Source: JACPFV01 sp038043245 (GTDB lineage Bacteria > Pseudomonadota > Gammaproteobacteria > Nevskiales > Nevskiaceae). From it: a stretch of 26,129 nucleotides of DNA. Made by a program: the position numbers and the translations under genes. Positions 9,255 through 15,951 of this stretch are shown piece by piece. The notes below the pieces were generated by a model that did not search any database, was not told where the DNA came from, and was given only the letters and a program-made list of their open reading frames with translations. Every line of letters starts with the position of its first letter. Position 1 is the first letter of the stretch. The stretch is from the NCBI GenBank assembly GCA_038043245.1, contig JBBTCH010000013.1, forward strand, positions 1 to 26,129. Reading direction: 5' to 3'.

Positions 9255-9324
9255 GCTGGAAAGTGCCTCGCGCCTGAAGGCCGCACTGCGTTGGCGCGGC
9301 CGGTTTTATAAAAAACGGGCGGCC

Positions 9325-9353
9325 ATCATACCCACAACATCGGTGCGGTGAAA
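9325..9353 (-). promoter_or_regulatory. fis: Candidate fis-purH promoter with GC-rich discriminator
   Basis: On the minus strand TTTCAC (9348-9353), a 17-bp spacer and TATGAT (9325-9330) form a sigma-70-like promoter, followed directly by the GC-rich GGCCGCCCG. The rest of the 127-bp gap between recX and fis holds an A/T-rich near-palindrome (about 9302-9318) and no further gene. No terminator for recX is visible. Confidence 0.45.
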
Positions 9354-9381
9354 GATGGATTTGTCATATCGAAACCGTCCC

Positions 9382-9823
9382 CTAATCTTCGCTTTCACAG
9401 TCCAGTGCCCGCGCGATCTGCCGTGATTCGAATCCGCGCGCGTAGAGGAACTGCTGTTGCTTGCGGCGCAGCGCCGGCGTGTCGGCGAGGCCCCTGAATC
9501 GCTTCATCAGCGTGCGTTGCGCCAGCTCGCCCCAGTCGCAGTCCGCTCGTTCGAGCGCCTGCTGGACGTCGTCGCGCGCCAGCCCGGCCAGCTGCAGTTC
9601 GGCTTCGATGCGTCGCGGGCCGTGGCCCTGCGCGATGCGTGTGCGGATCAATTGTTCGGCGTAGCGCGAGTCGCTTTGCAGGTCACGCGAGGCCAGCGCC
9701 GCGATCGCGGCGCTGGCCTCGGTTTCATCCACGCCGCGTGCGGACAGTTTCCGTTTCAGTTCGCGCGCGGAGTGTTCGCGTCGCGACAACAGCCGCAGCG
9801 CGGCGTCGCGGGCGCCGGGCGGG

Positions 9824-9852
<29 letters not shown>
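9382..9852 (-). CDS. recX: Regulatory protein RecX
   Basis: 156-aa RecX, which binds RecA filaments and limits their activity. Family features are ALRLLSRREHSARELKRKLSARG near the N-terminus, RYAEQLIRTRIAQGHGPRRIEAEL in the middle, and QFLYARGFESRQIARAL at the C-terminus; the protein is nearly all helical and very Arg-rich. The ATG at 9852 lies 29 bp inside the end of recA in another frame. No later start codon exists before the conserved part, so the overlap is probably real and couples recX to recA translation. Confidence 0.93.
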
Positions 9853-10861
<1,009 letters not shown>

Positions 10862-10900
10862 TTTTATTTTCCTGATGTGCGGGATTCGGGGCCGGGCAGT

Positions 10901-11380
10901 TTACTTCAGACTTTTAAGCAACAGATTCAGGGCCGCTGCCGCGGCTTGCTCGCGTACGGATCCGCGGTCGCCGGCAAAACGATGCTGTTCGGCGACAACG
11001 CCGGCTTTGCCGCCGCAGGCGATCCACACCAGTCCCACCGGCTTTTCGCTGCTGCCGCCAGAAGGCCCGGCGATGCCGGTGATCGCCAGTGCCCACTGCA
11101 CGGGCGCGCGGGCCAGCAAGCCCGCGGCCATCGCCTCGACCGTCTGTCGACTGACAGCGCCGTGCATTTCGAGCGTGGCCGCCGGTACGCCCAGCAGGTC
11201 CTGCTTGGCAGCGTTGGAATAGGTGATGAGCCCGCGTTCGAACCAGTCCGAGCTGCCGGGCAGGTCGGTCAGCAGCTTGGCCACCAGCCCGCCGGTGCAG
11301 GATTCCGCCGTCGCCAGCTTTTCCCCCCGCAGCCGCAGCCGCTCGGCAAGCCGTTCAACGTCTGGCGTTATTTTGTTCAC
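10901..11380 (-). CDS. pncC: CinA C-terminal-domain protein (PncC-type nicotinamide-nucleotide amidohydrolase)
   Basis: About 159 aa. It matches the stand-alone CinA C-terminal domain that deamidates NMN in pyridine-nucleotide salvage: KLATAESCTGGLVAKLLTDLPG, ERGLITYSNAAKQDLLGV and ALAITGIAGPSGGSSEKPVG. I use the GTG at 11380, which gives a family-like N-terminus (VNKITPDVERLAERL). ATGs at 11413 and 11446 are alternatives with no visible Shine-Dalgarno sequence, and they would run into the divergent petA promoter region. Located just upstream of recA on the same strand, an order common in Gammaproteobacteria. Confidence 0.88.
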   Translation of the reverse strand: MNKITPDVERLAERLRLRGEKLATAESCTGGLVAKLLTDLPGSSDWFERGLITYSNAAKQDLLGVPAATLEMHGAVSRQTVEAMAAGLLARAPVQWALAITGIAGPSGGSSEKPVGLVWIACGGKAGVVAEQHRFAGDRGSVREQAAAAALNLLLKSLK

Positions 11381-11386
11381 TTTCTT

Positions 11387-11392
11387 TATACT
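11387..11392 (+). promoter_or_regulatory. Candidate -10 element for petABC
   Basis: TATACT lies 66 bp upstream of the petA start on the plus strand, in the short divergent gap between the pncC-like gene and petA. No convincing -35 is found at 16-18 bp, so an activator or a different start point may be needed. Confidence 0.25.
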
Positions 11393-11457
11393 GTCATCAC
11401 CGGACGCAGCCATCCACAACAAGCGCGCGCCGGAGACGCCTAACAAGGGAGCGGTTC

Positions 11458-12066
11458 ATGAGTAACGAGGGAATGGACAACAGTCGCCGCCGCTTCCTGA
11501 CGAATGCAACCGTTGCGGTTGGTGCGGTTGGTTCGGGATTCGCCGCCGTTCCGTTTGTCGCCTCGCTGGCGCCCAGCGAAAAAGCCAAAGCCCTTGGTGC
11601 GCCAGTCGCGGTGGACATCAGCCAGCTCAAGGCCGGGGAAATGAAGATCGTGGCCTGGCGCGGCAAGCCGGTCTGGGTCGTGCGCCGCACCGAGGAAATG
11701 ATCGCAAGCCTGGCCAAAGTCGCCAGCGATCTTGACGACCCGGCTTCGGAACAGCCGCAGCAGCCGACCTATGTCAGCGGCGACGCACGTGCGCTCAAGC
11801 CCGAGATCATGGTGCTGGTCGGTTCCTGCACGCACCTCGGCTGTTCGCCGACCTTCCGCCCGGATTTCCCCGCGCCGGAGATTGATTCCAACTGGCAGGG
11901 CGGTTTCTATTGCCCCTGTCACGGCTCCAAATTCGATTTGTCGGGCCGCGTCTATAAAGGGGTGCCCGCGCCGACCAATCTGGTGGTGCCGCCGTACCGC
12001 TTCGAGTCCGACACGATGCTGGTGATCGGCGAAGACCCGGCTGCTGACAAGACCGGAGTCGCCTGA
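11458..12066 (+). CDS. petA: Ubiquinol-cytochrome c reductase, Rieske iron-sulfur subunit
   Basis: 202-aa subunit that passes one electron from ubiquinol to cytochrome c1. Residues 9-13 read SRRRF and are followed by a hydrophobic segment (about 15-36), a Tat-type signal/anchor for export of the folded protein. The [2Fe-2S] ligands are in CTHLGC (C124, H126, C129) and CPCHG (C152, C154, H155); C129 and C154 form the disulfide in this family. AAGGGAG at 11445-11451 is a strong ribosome-binding site. The stop shares one base with the petB start (TGATG). First gene of the petABC operon. Confidence 0.97.
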   Translation: MSNEGMDNSRRRFLTNATVAVGAVGSGFAAVPFVASLAPSEKAKALGAPVAVDISQLKAGEMKIVAWRGKPVWVVRRTEEMIASLAKVASDLDDPASEQPQQPTYVSGDARALKPEIMVLVGSCTHLGCSPTFRPDFPAPEIDSNWQGGFYCPCHGSKFDLSGRVYKGVPAPTNLVVPPYRFESDTMLVIGEDPAADKTGVA

Positions 12067-13319
12067 TGGGTATCGTCGCCAATCCGCACAAGACCACCGG
12101 CTTCCTCGGCTGGATCGATGACCGCTTCCCGCTGACCAAGATCTGGCGCGACCACCTCACCGAATACTACGCGCCGAAGAACTTCAACTTCTGGTACTAC
12201 TTCGGCTCGCTGGCGATGCTGGTGCTGGTCAACCAGCTGCTCACCGGCATCTGGCTGACCATGCATTACAAGCCGAACGCCGCCGAAGCCTGGGACAGCG
12301 TCGAATACATCATGCGCGACGTGCCCTGGGGCGACGTCATCCGCTATCTGCACTCCACCGGCGCCAGCATGTTCTTCCTGGTGGTCTACCTGCACATGTA
12401 CCGCGGGCTGATGTACGGCAGCTACCGCAAGCCGCGCGAGCTGGTCTGGCTGTTCGGCGCGCTGATTTTCGTGGCGCTGATGGCCGAGGGCTTCTTCGGC
12501 TACGTGCTGCCCTGGGGGCAGATGTCCTACTGGGGCGCCAACGTCATCTTCAACCTGTTCGGCACGATTCCGGTGATCGGTCCCGACCTGGTGGTCTGGA
12601 TCCAGGGCGACTACATCCCCGCCGACGCGACGCTGAACCGCCTGTTCGCGCTGCACGTGGTGGCGGTGCCGTTCGTGCTGGTCGGCCTGGTCATCGCGCA
12701 TCTGATGGCCTTGCACGAAGTCGGCTCCAACAATCCGGACGGCGTCGAGATCAAGAAACACAAGGACCCGAAGACCGGCATCCCGCTCGATGGCATCGGT
12801 TTCCATCCGTACTACACGGTCAAGGACATGGTCGGCGTCTCGGCGTTCCTGATCATCTTCCTCGGTTTCGTGTTCTTCGCACCCGATGGCGGCGGCTGGT
12901 TCCTCGAACCTCCCAACTTCCAGCCGGCCAATAATCTGGTCACGCCCGAGCACATCGCACCCGCCTGGTACTTCGGCGCCTTCTACGCGATGTTGCGCGC
13001 GACGCCTTCGATGTTCAGTTCGGCGCTGCCGGGCGTGCTGGTGATGGCCGCGGCAGTGATCATCATTTTCTTCGTCCCCTGGCTCGACCGCTCGCCGGTC
13101 AAGTCGATCCGCTACAAGGGCAGGCTGTCGAAGATCAATCTGGCGCTGTTCTCGGTCAGCTACGTCATGCTGACGTATCTGGGACTGCAGCCGCCGAGCA
13201 CGCTGTTCAAGCTGCTGTCGCAGATCGGCACGATCTATTACTTCGTCTACTTCGCCGGGCTGTGGTTCATCCCGAAATTCGAGACGACCCAGCCGGTGCC
13301 GGAACGGGTGACGTCATGA
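12066..13319 (+). CDS. petB: Ubiquinol-cytochrome c reductase, cytochrome b subunit
   Basis: 417-aa integral membrane subunit with the quinol-oxidation and quinone-reduction sites. The four bis-histidine haem ligands can be assigned as H96 (YLHSTGAS), H110 (YLHMYRG), H197 (ALHVVAVPF) and H212 (IAHLMALHEVG). Other hallmarks are GYVLPWGQMSYWGANV and the Qo loop. The PEWY motif of mitochondrial cytochrome b reads PAWY here (299-302), after TPEHIA. About eight membrane segments are visible, and the length is normal for a fused (b6 plus subunit IV-like) bacterial cytochrome b. It overlaps petC by 4 bp (ATGA). Confidence 0.97.
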   Translation: MGIVANPHKTTGFLGWIDDRFPLTKIWRDHLTEYYAPKNFNFWYYFGSLAMLVLVNQLLTGIWLTMHYKPNAAEAWDSVEYIMRDVPWGDVIRYLHSTGASMFFLVVYLHMYRGLMYGSYRKPRELVWLFGALIFVALMAEGFFGYVLPWGQMSYWGANVIFNLFGTIPVIGPDLVVWIQGDYIPADATLNRLFALHVVAVPFVLVGLVIAHLMALHEVGSNNPDGVEIKKHKDPKTGIPLDGIGFHPYYTVKDMVGVSAFLIIFLGFVFFAPDGGGWFLEPPNFQPANNLVTPEHIAPAWYFGAFYAMLRATPSMFSSALPGVLVMAAAVIIIFFVPWLDRSPVKSIRYKGRLSKINLALFSVSYVMLTYLGLQPPSTLFKLLSQIGTIYYFVYFAGLWFIPKFETTQPVPERVTS

Positions 13320-14041
13320 GGCACTTCCTTGCCGCAGTTCTGGCGCTGACATCGTTCTCGGCGCTGGCGTCCAGCGGCGCGGCGCCGTTTCACTTTGACG
13401 CCGACGTCGACAACCAGGCTTCGCTGCAGCGCGGCGCGCGCAATTACATGGCCTATTGCGCCGGCTGCCATTCGCTCAAGCACCTGCGCTACAACCGCAT
13501 GGGCCGCGATCTCGGCATCCCGGAAGACCTGCTCAAGGCCCACCTGATGTTCACCAGCGACAAGGTCGGCGATCCGATCCTGTCGTCGATGTCGCCGGCG
13601 GATGCGGAAAAATGGTTCGGGCGTGCACCGCCCGATCTGAGCCTGGTCTCGCGCGCACGCGGCGAGTCCTGGGTCTACAGCTATCTGCTGACGTTCTACG
13701 CCGATCCCAGCAAGGTCAATGGCGTCAACAACCTGATGCTGCCCGGCCTGTCGATGCCGCATGTGCTGGATTCGCTGCAAGGCACCCAGGTGCTGCTCAA
13801 GGAAGAAGGCGACAGCCACGGCGGCCACGGTAAACCCAAGTTCGAGCTGGTGAAAAAAGGCTCGATGACGCCGGAGCAGTACAAGGACTTCGTCGGCGAC
13901 CTCACCAATTTCCTCGCCTACGCCGCCGAGCCGGGCCGCAGTGCGCGCGTCGCGCTCGGCTTGAAGGTCATGCTCTATCTGTTCGTGCTGCTGGTGCTGA
14001 CCTACCTGCTGAAGAAAGAATTCTGGAAGGACGTCCACTGA
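13316..14041 (+). CDS. petC: Ubiquinol-cytochrome c reductase, cytochrome c1 subunit
   Basis: 241-aa membrane-anchored c-type cytochrome of the bc1 complex. Residues 1-19 (MRHFLAAVLALTSFSALAS) are a Sec signal peptide. The haem attachment motif is CAGCH (C48, C51, H52), and the likely axial methionine is M147 in GLSMPHVL. A C-terminal membrane helix (about 209-231, LGLKVMLYLFVLLVLTYLL) ends in a positively charged tail. The ATG at 13316 overlaps the petB stop as ATGA; a longer in-frame start at 13262 would lie within petB and precede the signal peptide, so it is rejected. A small His/Gly-rich stretch (GDSHGGHGKP) sits in the C-terminal half. Confidence 0.96.
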   Translation: MRHFLAAVLALTSFSALASSGAAPFHFDADVDNQASLQRGARNYMAYCAGCHSLKHLRYNRMGRDLGIPEDLLKAHLMFTSDKVGDPILSSMSPADAEKWFGRAPPDLSLVSRARGESWVYSYLLTFYADPSKVNGVNNLMLPGLSMPHVLDSLQGTQVLLKEEGDSHGGHGKPKFELVKKGSMTPEQYKDFVGDLTNFLAYAAEPGRSARVALGLKVMLYLFVLLVLTYLLKKEFWKDVH

Positions 14042-14082
14042 AAAAGCCAAGCAAAGCCGCGCCCGTTTCCCGCAGCACCGGC

Positions 14083-14757
14083 ATGCATCCGGCATTCGAG
14101 CCGATCGCGCGCGTGCGCAACGCCAAACCACCGTTGCCGGCGGCGCTGACCCGCACCGGCATGACCATCTACGTCTATCCCAATGACCTGGTCTCGCACT
14201 GGGTGCGCTTCGTCGTCGCCGAAAAAGACATGGACGGCATGCACATCGAGTGGGTCAAGCCGGGACAGACGCTGGAAGACCTGACCGTACTCGACCCGGC
14301 GCATCGGGTGCCGCTGCTGGCCGAACGCGAGGTGATCCTCAATGCGCCACGCATCATCGTCGAGTATCTCGACGAGCGTTATCCGCATCCGCCGATGATG
14401 CCGGTCGAACCTTCCGCGCGCGCCAAGCTGCGGCTGGCGCTGCACCGCATCGAACAGGACCTGTTCCCGCTGGTGAGCGCGATCCAGTCCGGCCCGATGC
14501 GCGAAGCGCAGAAAGCGCGCAAGCAATTGCTCGACAACATTCTCGCCGGCACGCCGATCTTCGGCGCCAAGAACTATTTCCTGTCGTCCGACTTCAGCAT
14601 GGTCGACGCGCTGTGGGCCACCCTGCTGTGGCGCCTGCCTTCACTGGGCATCCCGCTGCCCGCGCACGCCAAGATCATCCAGCGCTATGCCGACCGCTTG
14701 TTCGGCCGGCCAGCGTTCGGTCAGAGTCTGACGCCCGCCGAGCGCGCCCTGCGCTGA
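14083..14757 (+). CDS. sspA: Stringent starvation protein A homologue (GST-like)
   Basis: 224 aa from the ATG at 14083. It has a GST fold: an N-terminal thioredoxin-like domain (TIYVYPNDLVSHWVRFVVAEKDM, then DPAHRVPLLAEREVILNAPRII with VEYLDERYPHPPMMPVEP) and a C-terminal helical domain ending at RALR. This matches SspA, the RNA-polymerase-associated stress protein, and SspA normally follows petABC. The N-terminus is uncertain. The conserved domain begins at the ATG at 14161, the ATG at 14083 adds 26 residues, and the frame stays open back to a CTG overlapping the petC stop. I see no good Shine-Dalgarno sequence for either ATG. Confidence 0.88.
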   Translation: MHPAFEPIARVRNAKPPLPAALTRTGMTIYVYPNDLVSHWVRFVVAEKDMDGMHIEWVKPGQTLEDLTVLDPAHRVPLLAEREVILNAPRIIVEYLDERYPHPPMMPVEPSARAKLRLALHRIEQDLFPLVSAIQSGPMREAQKARKQLLDNILAGTPIFGAKNYFLSSDFSMVDALWATLLWRLPSLGIPLPAHAKIIQRYADRLFGRPAFGQSLTPAERALR

Positions 14758-14813
14758 TTTTTACTCTCGTTTCGTCATCCGTGGCGGGGTCACAGCAGTT
14801 CCGTTGATCCCTT

Positions 14814-14880
14814 AATTCCCGTTCGTGGCGAGTACTTCGACGCGTTCGGGACGAGCGGCCCGTTGAGCAGAGAGGGAATT
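14814..14880. repeat. Inverted-repeat region after sspA (possible REP-like element or terminator)
   Basis: AATTCCC (14814-14820) is matched by its reverse complement GGGAATT (14874-14880). Inside, CCGTTCGT (14819-14826) can pair with ACGAGCGG (14851-14858) with one G-T pair. The 149-bp gap between sspA and the toxin stop (14758-14906) has no coding signal. It separates two convergent genes, so it could terminate both, but no run of T follows the stems. Copies elsewhere in the genome cannot be tested here. Confidence 0.35.
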
Positions 14881-14906
14881 GAGTTCTCTGCGGGCAATAA
14901 GCGGGT

Positions 14907-15245
14907 CTAAAGATCCAGTGTTGCAGCCAGTTTCCTGGAGACTGCCGCAAGGGTGTCGGCAGTGATCCGTCCCAGCGGTTCGGCGTCTCGGACTTCGATG
15001 GTCGCGATCTTCGCGGGACGGATGACCGAAGGAGAAGGCAGCCCGCTACGGGTCGCTACAGGGATGGCGATGTCGTCGGGCCAGCGACGATTTTCTGCGC
15101 TGGTGATCATCAGCACCCAGAGCAGACCGTGATTCGTTTCAAGCGCGTGCGCGGCGACGACGAGCGCAGGACGGCGCTGACGTGTGGCGCGATCAGTGTA
15201 TGGAAACGGGACCTTGATGATGTCGCCGGGCTCAAAGCTTGGCAT
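14907..15245 (-). CDS. MazF/PemK-family toxin (endoribonuclease)
   Basis: 112-aa protein with MazF/PemK features: FEPGDIIKVPFPYTD at the start, RRPALVV (R24-R25) and VLMITSAENRRWPDDI with T48/S49, the arginine and threonine/serine region expected at the active site; PSVIRPAKIATIE matches the family's later strand. Such toxins cut mRNA at specific short sequences. It overlaps the upstream antitoxin gene by 14 bp (15232-15245), the usual coupled TA arrangement. It stands on the strand opposite sspA and sspB, between them. Cleavage specificity is not predictable from the sequence. Confidence 0.87.
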   Translation of the reverse strand: MPSFEPGDIIKVPFPYTDRATRQRRPALVVAAHALETNHGLLWVLMITSAENRRWPDDIAIPVATRSGLPSPSVIRPAKIATIEVRDAEPLGRITADTLAAVSRKLAATLDL

Positions 15246-15456
15246 AGGCGCGACGGTCAGCGTCCGAGCCCCACTCGTCGAAGGTGCGAAAGGGGTCGTC
15301 CACGGCTGATGGCACGCGCTTGGTCAGAATGACTCGGTCACCGTCGATCTGATAGACCAATTCGCCGCCGCTGCGAACCTTGAGCGCGTTGCGCACCGGC
15401 ATCGGGATCGTCGTCTGCGATTTGGACGTCAGTTTGCTGGTGATCATGGAGGGCAT
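15232..15456 (-). CDS. AbrB/MazE-type antitoxin
   Basis: 74-aa protein. The N-terminal half is an AbrB/SpoVT swapped-hairpin DNA-binding domain (SKLTSKSQTTIPMPVRNALKVRSGGELVYQIDGDRVIL). The C-terminal tail (DPFRTFDEWGSDADRRAYAKL) is acidic and probably wraps the toxin. The start at 15456 (MPSMITSK) is set by AAGGAG about 10 nt upstream; the ATG at 15447 is a weaker alternative. A long in-frame extension to 16011 would run antisense through sspB and is not credible. Autoregulation is suggested by the palindrome at 15458-15474. Confidence 0.87.
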   Translation of the reverse strand: MPSMITSKLTSKSQTTIPMPVRNALKVRSGGELVYQIDGDRVILTKRVPSAVDDPFRTFDEWGSDADRRAYAKL

Positions 15457-15457
15457 G

Positions 15458-15474
15458 GTAAGGAAACTCCTTAC
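15458..15474. promoter_or_regulatory. Palindrome over the antitoxin ribosome-binding site (putative autoregulatory operator)
   Basis: GTAAGGAAACTCCTTAC is a perfect inverted repeat with 7-bp arms around AAC, ending 1 bp before the antitoxin ATG. It contains the AAGGAG ribosome-binding site on the minus strand. As DNA it is a likely AbrB-type operator; as RNA the stem could also mask the ribosome-binding site. Which of the two operates is not known. Confidence 0.55.
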
Positions 15475-15476
15475 TG

Positions 15477-15508
15477 TGAGCAAGCGTGATGACTTGAATG
15501 TTTGCTCA
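15477..15508. promoter_or_regulatory. Second inverted repeat in the TA promoter region
   Basis: TGAGCAA (15477-15483) and TTGCTCA (15502-15508) are exact reverse complements separated by 18 bp, with half-site centres 25 bp apart. They lie in the 96-bp gap between the antitoxin and sspB starts. They may be half-sites for the toxin-antitoxin complex; this is inference from position. Confidence 0.35.
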
Positions 15509-15540
15509 GGTCGACGCTTCGGTGGACGGCTTTCATTGCG

Positions 15541-15546
15541 TAGAAT
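15541..15546 (+). promoter_or_regulatory. sspB: Candidate -10 element for sspB
   Basis: TAGAAT is followed six bases later by the sspB ATG at 15553, so a transcript starting 7 nt downstream of it would be leaderless or nearly so. No good -35 is found and no Shine-Dalgarno sequence precedes the ATG. The element would restore sspB expression after its separation from sspA. Confidence 0.25.
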
Positions 15547-15552
15547 CACCCG

Positions 15553-15951
15553 ATGAGCACATCCCGCCGCCCCTATCTGATCCGCGCCATCGTGGACTGG
15601 GCGGCGGATAACCGCCTGACGCCGCACTTGCTCGTCGCGGCCGACGCGCCGGGCGTGATCGTGCCTCTCGAACATGTGAAGGAAGGCCGCATCACGCTCA
15701 ACATCAGCGGTTACGCGGTGCAGGGGCTCGATCTGCGCAGCGAGCCGTTCATGTTCAGCGCGCGCTTCAGCGGCAAGCCGTTCACGGTCGAGATTCCCAG
15801 CGGCGCGGTGCTGGCGGTGTTCGCGCAGGAAAACGGCGAGGGCGTGGTCTTCGGCGAGATCGAGACTTCGGGCGCGCCGGTACAACCGCCGCCGCCGGCG
15901 CCCAAGCCGGGCCGGCCCAGCGGCAAGCCGACGTTGCGGCGGGTCAAGTGA
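15553..15951 (+). CDS. sspB: ClpXP protease adaptor protein SspB
   Basis: 132-aa adaptor that delivers ssrA-tagged and other substrates to ClpXP. The N-terminal substrate-binding domain (about 1-110) matches SspB: RRPYLIRAIVDWAADNRLTPHLLV, GRITLNISGYAVQGL, FSARFSGKPFTVEIPSGAVLAVFAQENGEG. A proline-rich linker (PVQPPPPAPKPGRPSGKP) leads to the C-terminal ClpX-tethering motif LRRVK. In many Gammaproteobacteria sspB directly follows sspA; here a TA module intervenes. The stop overlaps the next start by one base (TGATG), so it is translationally linked to the ABC transporter genes. Confidence 0.94.
   Translation: MSTSRRPYLIRAIVDWAADNRLTPHLLVAADAPGVIVPLEHVKEGRITLNISGYAVQGLDLRSEPFMFSARFSGKPFTVEIPSGAVLAVFAQENGEGVVFGEIETSGAPVQPPPPAPKPGRPSGKPTLRRVK

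Noticed and set aside
9302..9318. A/T-rich near-palindrome in the recX-fis gap as a terminator
   Set aside because: It lies downstream of the candidate fis start point, the arms are imperfect and the stem would be A-T only.
11387..11400. LexA/SOS box at ACTGTC
   Set aside because: Only one half-site is present; no ACAG lies at the required spacing.
11952..12953. A 333-codon minus-strand open frame opposite petB
   Set aside because: Charged Asp/His/Gln-rich translation with no domain; petB is certain on the plus strand.
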